A DNA stretch of 64,000 nucleotides, taken from assembly GCF_039614725.1 (NCBI RefSeq), contig NZ_CP154859.1, positions 372,001-436,000 on the forward strand, in the 5' to 3' direction. A program made the translations under genes and the position numbers. The notes under the pieces are model-generated. The model saw only the letters and a program-made list of their open reading frames with translations. It ran no database searches and had not been told where the DNA came from. Position 1 is the stretch's first letter; the number at the start of each line of letters is the position of its first letter. Positions 21,480-32,821 of this stretch are shown piece after piece. This DNA is from Thauera sp. JM12B12. Lineage in GTDB: Bacteria; Pseudomonadota; Gammaproteobacteria; Burkholderiales; Rhodocyclaceae.

Positions 21480-22754
21480 ATGCCAGACAGCCTGCCGCTC
21501 GACGCCGCCCAGATCGAGGCCTTCCTGATCGCGACCGGAATCGGTCTGCTGATCGGCCTCGAGCGCGAGCGCGTGCCCTCCGCGCGTGCCGGCCTGCGCA
21601 CCTTCGCCCTGGTCAGCATGCTCGGCGCGCTGGTGACCATGCTCGGTGAATCGCAGGGCAGCCTGGCGCCCTTCGTCGCCGGGCTGGTGATCGTCGCGCT
21701 CACCATCATCGCCGCCTATCTGCGCCATCCCGACCCCTCCGACCCCGGCACCACCTCGGTGGCGGCGCTGGTGGTGTGCTACTGCCTGGGCGCGGCGACC
21801 TGGCTCGGCCACGCCCAGCTCGCCGTCATGCTCGCGGTGGCGACCACCGTGCTGCTGTACTTCAAGGCCGAGCTGCGTGGCATGGCGACCCGGCTCGGCG
21901 CGCGCGACTGGATCTCGATCCTGCAGTTCGGCGTGCTGTCGCTGGTGATCCTGCCCATCCTGCCGAACGAGGAGATGGGCCCCTACGGTGCGCTCAACCC
22001 GCACCAGGTCTGGTGGATGGTGGTGCTGATCGCCGGCGTCAGCCTCGCGGGCTACGCCGCGCTGCAGCTCGTGGGGGTGCGCTACGGCGCCGTCTTCGTC
22101 GGCGTGTTCGGCGGGCTGGCTTCGAGTACGGCGACCACGATGCTGTATGCGAGGCAGGCCCGCGAGTTCCCGGCCATGACGGCGATGGCGGCCCTCGTCA
22201 TCGTGATGGCCAACCTGGTGATGGTGCTGCGGGTGGCGGTCATCGCCACCCTGGTCGCACCCGGGGTGGCGGGCACCCTGGCGCTGATCGTCGCTCCGGC
22301 GCTGGTGCTGGGCGCCTTCGCCGCCTTCTGGCACTGGCGGCAGCTGCTCGAGCGCGGCGAAGCGGTGCTGCCGACGACCTCCAACCCCACCGAGCTCAAG
22401 ACCGCGCTCGGCTTCGGCGCGCTCTATGCCGTGGTGCTGCTGGCCGCCGCCTGGCTGTCGGACTTTGCCGGCAGCCGGGGGCTGTACGTGCTCGCGCTGG
22501 TGTCGGGCCTCACCGATGTCGACGCGATCACGCTGTCCAGCCTGCGCCTGTTTGCGCTCGAGCGGCTGGCGCTCGGGGTGACGGTGACCGCGATCGGTAT
22601 CGCCATGCTCGCCAACCTCGGCTTCAAGCTCGGCATCGCGGTGGCGGTCGGCGGCCGGGCGCTCGGCCTCAAGGCCGTGATCGGCATGGGCGCGGTCGGT
22701 CTCGGCCTGGTGGCTGGCATGTTGTGGATCGGGGTCCACAACGGTGCCTGGTGA
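21480..22754 (+). CDS. MgtC/DUF4010 family membrane protein
   Basis: This is a 424-residue inner-membrane protein with about 12 hydrophobic segments. The N-terminal FLIATGIGLLIGLERER and AGLRTFALVSMLGAL stretch is the MgtC/SapB-like motif; the rest fits DUF4010 (GGLASSTATTMLYAR, GLTDVDAITLSSLRLF). MgtC itself binds the F0F1 ATPase and matters at low magnesium; the role of the long DUF4010 form is not known. Two ATGs are possible, at 21429 and 21480; neither has a clear ribosome site, and 21480 is chosen because the conserved part follows. Divergent from the response regulator. Confidence 0.8.
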   Translation: MPDSLPLDAAQIEAFLIATGIGLLIGLERERVPSARAGLRTFALVSMLGALVTMLGESQGSLAPFVAGLVIVALTIIAAYLRHPDPSDPGTTSVAALVVCYCLGAATWLGHAQLAVMLAVATTVLLYFKAELRGMATRLGARDWISILQFGVLSLVILPILPNEEMGPYGALNPHQVWWMVVLIAGVSLAGYAALQLVGVRYGAVFVGVFGGLASSTATTMLYARQAREFPAMTAMAALVIVMANLVMVLRVAVIATLVAPGVAGTLALIVAPALVLGAFAAFWHWRQLLERGEAVLPTTSNPTELKTALGFGALYAVVLLAAAWLSDFAGSRGLYVLALVSGLTDVDAITLSSLRLFALERLALGVTVTAIGIAMLANLGFKLGIAVAVGGRALGLKAVIGMGAVGLGLVAGMLWIGVHNGAW

Positions 22755-22797
22755 GGGGTGGGTTGCGGCGGCCCGACTGCAGGCCGCCGCGGGGCCT

Positions 22798-22965
22798 TCA
22801 GCGTCCCGAGCAGTGCCCGCCCGAGGCGGCCTGACCGCTGCCGAAGGCGATCGGCGGCGGCTCGACCCGCACGCTGCCGCTGTGCGCGGTGTCGAGCACG
22901 AGCAGGCCGAGCGCCGCCAGCCAGAACAGCGCGAAGCCGGCGCGGAAGATCTTCCTGTTGTCCAT
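22798..22965 (-). CDS. Small single-span membrane protein of the sulfur module
   Basis: This is a 55-residue protein with one hydrophobic helix (FRAGFALFWLAALGLLVL) and a short polar tail ending in ASGGHCSGR. A strong GAGGAGGAG precedes the ATG at 22965, so it is very likely expressed. It lies 10 bp after the YeeE/YedE gene in the same direction. I do not recognise a family. The histidine and cysteine in the tail could take part in sulfur or metal handling, but that is a guess. Confidence 0.6.
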   Translation of the reverse strand: MDNRKIFRAGFALFWLAALGLLVLDTAHSGSVRVEPPPIAFGSGQAASGGHCSGR

Positions 22966-22975
22966 GGTCTCCTCC

Positions 22976-24160
22976 TCAGCCGCCGATGCGGCGCCGGATG
23001 CGCACGCCGAAGATGGAGCCCGCGAAGGCGAGTGCGAACCACACCCAGCCATGCAGGCTGGCCGAGGCGATCCCGCCCAGGTAGGCGCCGACGTTGCAGC
23101 CGAAGGCCATGCGCGCGCTGTAGCCCATCACCAGTCCGGCGATGGCGGCCGCGGCCAGCCGCCTGCCCGAGGGCAGGTTGAACTCGGCCGGGCCGTTCCA
23201 GCGCGAGGCGGCGATGGCGCCGTAGATGAGGCCGATGTTGGTCACCGAGGTGACGTCGGCGAGCACCGGCTCGACCAGGCGCTGCGCATGCGGCGCCACG
23301 CCCCAGAAGGCGTCGCCGGACAGGTCCCAGCCGAGTGCGCCCACCAGCTTCGCGCCCCATACGCCCATGCCGTAGACGATGCCCCAGGGCTGGCCCGCGA
23401 CCAGCAGGTGGAGCAGGTAGAGCACGGCGAGCAGGGCCGCGCCCAGCCACCAGCGCCGGGCCCAGCCGCGCATGGCGGGGGCTGCGGCCGGCGCGGCGGC
23501 GACGAAGCTGGCGGTGCCGGCACGGACCAGATCGCGCGCGACCGCCTGCGGTGCGCTCGAAGCGACCCTCGCCCGCCCGCCGCGCGCCGCGCGGCCCGCC
23601 GCCAGGGCGACCAGGGCGCAGGCGGCAACGGTGAGGGTGAGCGCGGTCGGCCAGCCGAAGGCGAGCAGATCCACCGCCGGCAGCCCACCGAGCGCGATCC
23701 ACGCCGGCTGGTGCGAAGCGCCGAGGAAGCTGCCGAAGGCGAAGGTCGGCAGGACGACGAAGGACAGCGGCGAGCCGGCGCCCGCCTTGTACAGGGTGCC
23801 CGAGCCGCAGCCGTCGGCCAGCTGCATCGCGGCGCCGAACAGGAAGGCGCCGAGCACCAGGCTGATCGTCAGCGGTGCCACCGCGCCCACGAGCTCCCCG
23901 CCGCTGCCGGCGATCAGCGGCAGCGTGAAGACGGCGGCGAGCACCATCAGCAGCATCTGCGCCCACAGGCCCTGCGGGTCGCGGCGCTCGATGAAGTCGC
24001 GCCAGCCGGTGGTGAAGCCGAAGCGCGCGCCCTGCAGCACCGCGCCGAAGCCGATGCCGAGCAGGGCGAGCAGACCCTGGCGTACGCCGGCGGCGAGGGT
24101 GACCGCGAGCACGCCGGCGAGGCCGCCGCTGATCAGGAAGGTTCGATTGAGCCAGCGCAT
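22976..24160 (-). CDS. YeeE/YedE family sulfur transporter
   Basis: This is an integral membrane protein of 394 residues made of two related halves, as in the TsuA/YeeE thiosulfate channel family. Each half carries a conserved cysteine: QLADGCGSGTLYKAG and RMAFGCNVGAYLGG; these cysteines pass sulfur compounds along the pore in characterised members. A loop rich in Ala/Arg (residues ~190-225) joins the halves. The start ATG at 24160 follows the sulfurtransferase stop by 15 bp, so the two form an operon. Likely substrate: thiosulfate or another sulfane-sulfur compound. Confidence 0.87.
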   Translation of the reverse strand: MRWLNRTFLISGGLAGVLAVTLAAGVRQGLLALLGIGFGAVLQGARFGFTTGWRDFIERRDPQGLWAQMLLMVLAAVFTLPLIAGSGGELVGAVAPLTISLVLGAFLFGAAMQLADGCGSGTLYKAGAGSPLSFVVLPTFAFGSFLGASHQPAWIALGGLPAVDLLAFGWPTALTLTVAACALVALAAGRAARGGRARVASSAPQAVARDLVRAGTASFVAAAPAAAPAMRGWARRWWLGAALLAVLYLLHLLVAGQPWGIVYGMGVWGAKLVGALGWDLSGDAFWGVAPHAQRLVEPVLADVTSVTNIGLIYGAIAASRWNGPAEFNLPSGRRLAAAAIAGLVMGYSARMAFGCNVGAYLGGIASASLHGWVWFALAFAGSIFGVRIRRRIGG

Positions 24161-24175
24161 CGAGGCATCCCCGCC

Positions 24176-25201
24176 TTACTTGTCGAAGGCGCGCTTGATG
24201 TCCTGCACCAGCGCGGTCACGCGCGAGGGCTGGTTCTGCATCGGACGCTCGGCCTGGCTCCATTCGACCACCGAGGCCGGATAGAGCTTGACCGCCTTGT
24301 TGCCGGCGATCTCGGACATCACGAACCAGTTGGTCGCCGCCCAGTGGCCGGTGTTGCAGAAGGACACCGCCGGCGCGGCGTCGGCGCCGGACAGTGCGAC
24401 CAGCGCCTTGAGCTCGCTCGCGGGCTTGAGCGTGGCGCTGTCCTTGGGGAAGAACTGGGCGTTGTCGAAGGACTTGGCGCCGGGCAGCGTGCCGTAGCGC
24501 GCGGCCGCATCGACGCGGGCCTCGCCGCTGAAGAAGCGCGGCGGGCGGGCATCGACGAGCAGCGGAGTGCTGCCCGACTGCAGCGCGGCGGCGAGCTCCT
24601 CGCTGGTGACGATCTGCTCCTGGTCGTAGCGGTAGCTGAACTGGCTGGGGCTGACCTGCGGGACCGAGGTCTCGAGCGCGCCACCCGCGGCCTTCCAGGC
24701 CTTGGTGCCGCCGTCGAGGATGGACAGGCGGGTGAGGCCGCCCACCTTCAGCGTCCAGTACACGCGGGCGGCTGCGCCGAAATCGGTGTGGTCGGTGCCG
24801 GCATGGACGACGACGACATGGGTGTCGCGATCGACGCCCGCGGCCTGCAGCAGCTGGGTCAGTGCGGCCTCCGAGGGCAGCTGGCCGGCGTTCTCCTTCG
24901 GGCCGCGGTACTTGCCGTAGGGGGTGTTGATGGCGCCGGGGATGTGGCCGGTGGCGTAGTCCTTGTCGGCGCGGATGTCGAGCACGCGCACGCCGGGCTG
25001 GCCGAGCAGGGCCTTGAGGTCGGCGCTCTGCAGCAGCGGGGCGGGGGCTGCAAGGGCGGATCCTTGGGGGGCGGCGGTGGCGGCCGCCGGTTGCGCGGCG
25101 GGGTTCGCGAGCGCGGGCGACGACAGCGCCAGGCCGCCGGTGGCGAGGGCGAGCGCGAGGGAGAGCGGGGCGAGGGTGCGACGAGTCGTTTGCTTCAGCA
25201 T
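24176..25201 (-). CDS. Periplasmic two-domain sulfurtransferase (rhodanese)
   Basis: This exported sulfurtransferase has 341 residues. A signal peptide (MLKQTTRRTLAPLSLALAL to SPALA) leads into two rhodanese domains. The first has VVVHAGTDHTDFGA where the catalytic Cys loop should be, so it lacks the active cysteine. The second has VSFCNTGHWAATNW with C282 as the persulfide carrier, plus DARPPRFFSGE. Such tandem enzymes usually keep only the second active site. It is the first gene of an operon with the YeeE/YedE channel, and probably hands sulfur to it. ATG at 25201 has GAGGAT upstream. Confidence 0.88.
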   Translation of the reverse strand: MLKQTTRRTLAPLSLALALATGGLALSSPALANPAAQPAAATAAPQGSALAAPAPLLQSADLKALLGQPGVRVLDIRADKDYATGHIPGAINTPYGKYRGPKENAGQLPSEAALTQLLQAAGVDRDTHVVVVHAGTDHTDFGAAARVYWTLKVGGLTRLSILDGGTKAWKAAGGALETSVPQVSPSQFSYRYDQEQIVTSEELAAALQSGSTPLLVDARPPRFFSGEARVDAAARYGTLPGAKSFDNAQFFPKDSATLKPASELKALVALSGADAAPAVSFCNTGHWAATNWFVMSEIAGNKAVKLYPASVVEWSQAERPMQNQPSRVTALVQDIKRAFDK

Positions 25202-25290
25202 GGCGTAATCATCCTCATGAATCGGGCTGGGGCGGTGCGGCGGCGCCGCGCAGGCGCCGGGCGCAGGAAAGGAGGCGGAGAATACGTGAA

Positions 25291-25312
25291 AGTTATTATT
25301 CTCTGAATAACT
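25291..25312 (-). promoter_or_regulatory. AT-rich dyad upstream of the sulfur operon
   Basis: AGTTATT-N8-AATAACT is a perfect 7-bp inverted repeat 90 bp before the sulfurtransferase start, in a markedly AT-rich patch. Sulfide-responsive ArsR-type repressors (BigR/YgaV) use AT-rich dyads in front of similar genes. No such regulator gene is in the window. Confidence 0.45.
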
Positions 25313-25449
25313 GTTCGAGCCTTTCGATATAACGGTTGGTTTTTAAAGCAAGGGCCGCGCCGCCCGTGTGGGGCGCGGAACGAACTTGACCGCAGGACCC
25401 GGCTCCAACCCCCGTCATCCATTCCAGCGCGCCCCTGCGCCTGCCCCGC

Positions 25450-26241
25450 GTGAAAACTGCTTCCATTGCCGCGCTTGGCTTCTCCGCCCTGTTTCTGCTG
25501 TCCGTGGGCTTGAGCCTGGCCAACGACCCCCGCCCCGCCGAGCCCGGCGAAGCGCGCAGCTGGCGCACGGCCGCGCGCCATTCGGCCGGGATCGCGCCCG
25601 ACCCCGTGCGCCTCGCCGATACCGCGATCGTGCAGGTCTATGCCGCCGCGACCTACGGCTGGCGCGGCTATTTCGCCGTCCATCCGTGGATCATCTACAA
25701 GCGCGCCGGTGACACCGCCTACCGCCGCTACGACGTCATCGGCTGGGGCAGCCGCCCGGTCGTGCGCCGCGACTACGCCGTGCCCGACGGGCTGTGGTTC
25801 GGCGCCACCCCCAGCGTCCTGGTCGACCACCGCGGCGAGGGCGTCGACGCGCTGATCGACGACATCGAGGCGGCCATTGAAAGCTACCCCCATGCCGATG
25901 AATACCGCAGCTATCCGGGTCCTAACAGCAACACCTTCCTCGCCCACATCGGCCGCGAGGTGCCGGCGCTTCGTCTCGACCTGCCGGCGAACGCGATCGG
26001 CAAGGACTACCGGCCGGTGACGCGACCGCTTGGTGTGTCGCCGTCCGGGTCGGGCGTGCAGGTCTCGCTGCTCGGTCTGCTCGGGTTCAGCGTCGGGCTC
26101 GAGGAGGGGCTGGAGCTGAATCTGCTGGGACTCAACTTCGGTGTCGACGTGAACAGCCCGGCGCTGCGCCTGCCTGCGATCGGGCGGCTGGGGCTGGAGG
26201 ACGTGACCGTGTCGCACCGCACCGCCGCCAGCGCCCCGTGA
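25450..26241 (+). CDS. DUF3750 domain protein, exported or membrane-anchored
   Basis: This is a 263-residue protein with an N-terminal hydrophobic stretch (IAALGFSALFLLSVGLSLA) that could be a signal peptide or anchor. The DUF3750 core is recognisable from VQVYAAATYGWRGYFAVHPWIIYKRA through YPGPNSNTFLAHIGREVPALRLDLPANAIGKDY. The final third is rich in Leu/Gly repeats (LLGLLGFSVGLEEGLELNLLGLNFGV). Function is unknown. The NSNTF and tyrosine-rich YRSYPGPN block recalls papain-like folds, but I cannot show catalysis. Start: GTG at 25450. It stands alone. Confidence 0.75.
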   Translation: MKTASIAALGFSALFLLSVGLSLANDPRPAEPGEARSWRTAARHSAGIAPDPVRLADTAIVQVYAAATYGWRGYFAVHPWIIYKRAGDTAYRRYDVIGWGSRPVVRRDYAVPDGLWFGATPSVLVDHRGEGVDALIDDIEAAIESYPHADEYRSYPGPNSNTFLAHIGREVPALRLDLPANAIGKDYRPVTRPLGVSPSGSGVQVSLLGLLGFSVGLEEGLELNLLGLNFGVDVNSPALRLPAIGRLGLEDVTVSHRTAASAP

Positions 26242-26307
26242 GTGTGTCGATGCGCGCCCGAGGGTGTCCGGTGGGAGGATTCCGGATGCACGGGGGCGAA
26301 GGGCGCC

Positions 26308-27210
26308 TCAGCGCCTTTCGCCCTTTGCCGCGAGGTAGATGCCCACCAGCAGCAGGCTGAAGCCGACGAACTGTAGCGGTGCGAAGCCCTCGCCGAAGAT
26401 GATGAAGGCCATCAGTGCGCTGCCCACCGGCTCGCCCAGCGTGACCACGGCCACGAAGGTGGCCGAGACGTAGCGCAAGGACCAGTTGTAGGCGGTGTGG
26501 CCGAGCAGCTGCGGACCGAGCGCCATCGCCAGCAGGACCAGCCAGGCGGTGTTCGACAGCGTGAACAGCGCGACACCGCCTGCGCCGCTGGCGGCGAACA
26601 GGAACAGCGCCGCGGCGCCGTAGGCGAGCCAGATGTAGGCCGGCAGCCCCAGCCCGGCGCGCAGGCGGCGGCCGATGAGCAGGTAGGCGGAAAAGCACCA
26701 GCTGCCGACGAGCGCGAGCAGGTTGCCGAGCATCGGGTCGCTGCCTGCACTGGCGCTCTGGCTGTCGCTCCAGAAGATGAACAGGCTGCCGGCGAAGGAC
26801 AGCGCGATGCCGCCGATCATCATCTTCGTGGGCGTCTCGCGGAAGAGCAGGAAGGAGGCGAGGCCGATCCACAGCGGATTGGTGGTGACGAGCGCGGTGC
26901 TCGAGGCCACCGAGGTGTATTCGAGCGAGCTGATCCAGGTGGCGAAATGCATCGCGAGGAAGAGGCCGGCGGCGAGCGCCATGCCGATCTGCCTGCGGGT
27001 GAGGCGGGCGAGCTCGTGGCGCGACTGCAGGAAGGCGACCGGGGTGATGATGAGCGCGGCGAAGCCGAGCCGCCAGGTGGCGACGGCGAGCGAGCTGACG
27101 CCTTCGGCCTGGGCGAGGCGGGCGAAGATGGCGCCGAAGGAGATCGCGGTGAGGCCGATGCCGAGGACGACGAAGGGGAGCCAGCGGGCGGGTTGGGGGG
27201 AGTGGGTCAT
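26308..27210 (-). CDS. EamA/DMT family transporter
   Basis: This is an inner-membrane protein of 300 residues with ten hydrophobic helices arranged as two EamA repeats. The first repeat ends near FLLFRETPTKMMIGGIALSFAGSLFIF and the second near VVTLGEPVGSALMAFIIFGEGFAPLQFVGFSLLLVGIYL. Proteins of this kind export amino acids, nucleotides or other metabolites; the substrate cannot be told. The ATG at 27210 is preferred; the open frame upstream is Arg/Pro-rich and runs into a palindromic repeat. No operon partner. Confidence 0.85.
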   Translation of the reverse strand: MTHSPQPARWLPFVVLGIGLTAISFGAIFARLAQAEGVSSLAVATWRLGFAALIITPVAFLQSRHELARLTRRQIGMALAAGLFLAMHFATWISSLEYTSVASSTALVTTNPLWIGLASFLLFRETPTKMMIGGIALSFAGSLFIFWSDSQSASAGSDPMLGNLLALVGSWCFSAYLLIGRRLRAGLGLPAYIWLAYGAAALFLFAASGAGGVALFTLSNTAWLVLLAMALGPQLLGHTAYNWSLRYVSATFVAVVTLGEPVGSALMAFIIFGEGFAPLQFVGFSLLLVGIYLAAKGERR

Positions 27211-27289
27211 CGGGAGAGGGGCGTGGTTGATGATGCGTGTGCGGCTACGGCCCGGTGCGGGCGGGCTCGGAGGTGCGCGGCTTCGATCC

Positions 27290-27477
27290 GGCCGGGCGGC
27301 GAAGCGGGTGGCGCCGCCTGCATTCGCGGCCTGCGGCTGCCCTCGGCGAAAGCCGGCGCGGGGGCGGCGACGCAAACTCGGCGCTGCGCGCCTCGGACAT
27401 GCGTCGCCTTGATTCCCCCGTGCCGGCTTTCGCCTCGGCGCTCATGAAGTTGGCGCCACCCGCCCCGCCGCCCGGCC
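27290..27477. repeat. 188-bp nested palindrome (long hairpin/cruciform)
   Basis: This fills most of the 307-bp gene-free gap. Four perfect arm pairs are nested: GGCCGGGCGGC (27290/27467), CGGGTGGCGCC (27305/27452), GGCGAAAGCCGGC (27345/27422) and GGCGACGC (27366/27401). The two outer pairs are spaced identically on both sides (15 bp). No open frame of coding character lies inside. It may be a MITE-like or REP-like element or a strong barrier between the DMT and liv transcripts. Confidence 0.75.
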
Positions 27478-27517
27478 TTGCGCCGGCGGTGAGTTGGCGC
27501 TTGCTGATTATCGCCTC

Positions 27518-31306
<3,789 letters not shown>

Positions 31307-31397
31307 GATGTCTCCTGCGGTGGCGTCGCTGGGCGACTGGCAGTGTTGTTTTGGGCGGGAGCGAAAGCGAGCGAATGAGGGAGCGCGTGAGAGCAGC

Positions 31398-31471
31398 CAC
31401 CGTGGGAGCGGGCTTGCCCGCGAAAGCGGAGCATGACGGCCGGATTCGCGGGCAAGCCCGCTCCCACGGTG
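31398..31471. repeat. Perfect REP pair between livK and livH
   Basis: Two 27-base arms, 31398-31424 and 31445-31471, are perfect inverted copies around a 20-base spacer; each contains GTGGGAGCGGGCTTGCCCGC or its complement. The same unit occurs near 5213 and 32764. Placed after the binding-protein gene, the hairpin could protect livK mRNA and lower downstream expression. It resembles Pseudomonas-type REPs. Confidence 0.85.
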
Positions 31472-31534
31472 ATCGCCCCACGGCGCGGCGCCGCAGCCTT
31501 TCAGGGCTGGCGTGGGCGCCGCGGGGCCGGAGGC

Positions 31535-32629
31535 TTACTGCGCGTAGTCGTACTGGCCGCCCTTCCAGCGGTACACCACGAAGCCGGGCGCCTTCTGGTC
31601 GCCCTTGGCGTCGAAGGACAGGTGGCCGATCACGGTCTTGAAGGTGCCGCCGCGCATCGCCTTCTCGAGGTCGGCGTACTTGGTGCTCTTGGCTGCGGTG
31701 GCGGCCTGCTCGAAGAGCTGCATCGCGGCGTAGGCATAGAGCACGTAGCCTTCCGGCTCGGTCTTGGCGGCGCGGAACTTCTCCACCACCGGGGCGGCGT
31801 CCGGGTTCTTGCGCGGGTCGGGCGAGAACGTGAACATCACGTTGTCGGCGGCGGGGCCGGCGGCGGTGACGAGCTCGGAGTTGGTCATCGTGTCGCCACC
31901 CATCACGGTGAGCTGCAGGCCGGCGGCCTGCGCCTGGCGCAGGATCAGCGCGACCTCGGTGTGGTAGCCGCCGTAGGCCATCACTTCGACGCCGGCTTGC
32001 TTGAGCTTGGTGACCAGGCCCGAGTAGTCCTTCTCGCCGGCGGTGATGGATTCGCGCAGCGTCGGCTTGAGGCCCTTGCCGTCCATCGCCTTCGCCATCT
32101 CGTCGGCCAGGCCCTTGCCGTAGGCGCTCTTGTCATCCACCACGGCGACCTTCTTGCCCGCGAACTTCTCGGCGATGTAGCTGCCCGCGACCATGCCCTG
32201 CTGGTCGTCACGACCCATGATGCGGAAGATGTTGTTCAGCCCGCGCTCGGTCACCTGCGGGTTGGTGGAGACCGTGGCCATCGGGATGTCGGCCTCGACA
32301 TAGACCTCGGAGGCCGGGATCGTCGAGCTCGAGCACCAGTGGCCGTGCATGAACACGATGCCCTTGTTGACCATGGTGTTGGCCACCGACACGGCCTGCT
32401 TCGGATCGCAGGCGTCGTCGCCGACCTCGAGCTTGAGCTTTTCCCCGAGCACGCCGCCGCGGGCGTTGATGTCGGCGATCGCCATCTCCGCGCCCTTGCG
32501 GATCTGGTCGCCGGCCGAGGCGTACTGGCCGGTCATCGGGCCGGCGATGGCGACCGAGAGGTCGGCCAGGGCCGAGGTGGAGAAGCCGCCGAGGGCGAGG
32601 ACGGCGGTGGCGAGCAGGGTCTTCTTCAT
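31535..32629 (-). CDS. livK: Branched-chain amino acid ABC transporter, periplasmic binding protein
   Basis: This is the substrate-binding subunit of the importer, 364 residues. The signal peptide is MKKTLLATAVLALGGFSTSALA, with cleavage before DLSVAIAGPMTGQYA. The type I periplasmic binding fold shows GVLGEKLKLEVGDDACDPKQAVSVAN and MHGHWCSSSTIPASEVY, close to LivJ/LivK proteins; the two cysteines C79-type pair may form a disulfide. The ATG at 32629 has GAAGGAGA upstream. It is the first gene of the operon; the REP pair follows. Ligand: probably Leu/Ile/Val, not certain from sequence. Confidence 0.9.
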   Translation of the reverse strand: MKKTLLATAVLALGGFSTSALADLSVAIAGPMTGQYASAGDQIRKGAEMAIADINARGGVLGEKLKLEVGDDACDPKQAVSVANTMVNKGIVFMHGHWCSSSTIPASEVYVEADIPMATVSTNPQVTERGLNNIFRIMGRDDQQGMVAGSYIAEKFAGKKVAVVDDKSAYGKGLADEMAKAMDGKGLKPTLRESITAGEKDYSGLVTKLKQAGVEVMAYGGYHTEVALILRQAQAAGLQLTVMGGDTMTNSELVTAAGPAADNVMFTFSPDPRKNPDAAPVVEKFRAAKTEPEGYVLYAYAAMQLFEQAATAAKSTKYADLEKAMRGGTFKTVIGHLSFDAKGDQKAPGFVVYRWKGGQYDYAQ

Positions 32630-32763
32630 GAAACGTCTCCTTCGTGGCTGTGGTTTTTGCCTTGGTCGGGGCCGACGGTACCGTGAGGGGCCGTCAGCGC
32701 CCGGCAAAGGTAAGCGAATTTTTCAGTCTTGCCATCCGTGATGGCCCTAGCAGAGGCGCCACG

Positions 32764-32784
32764 TTCGCGGGCAAGCCCGCTCCC
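32764..32784. repeat. Single REP arm after putA
   Basis: The 21 bases starting TTCGCGGGCAAGCCCGC repeat one arm of the 31398-31471 REP pair. It lies alone between the convergently placed end of putA and the start region of livK, upstream of livK. Confidence 0.65.
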
Positions 32785-32821
32785 GCAGCAGGCCCCCGGA
32801 CGAGTTGGCTCCCCTGGCAAG

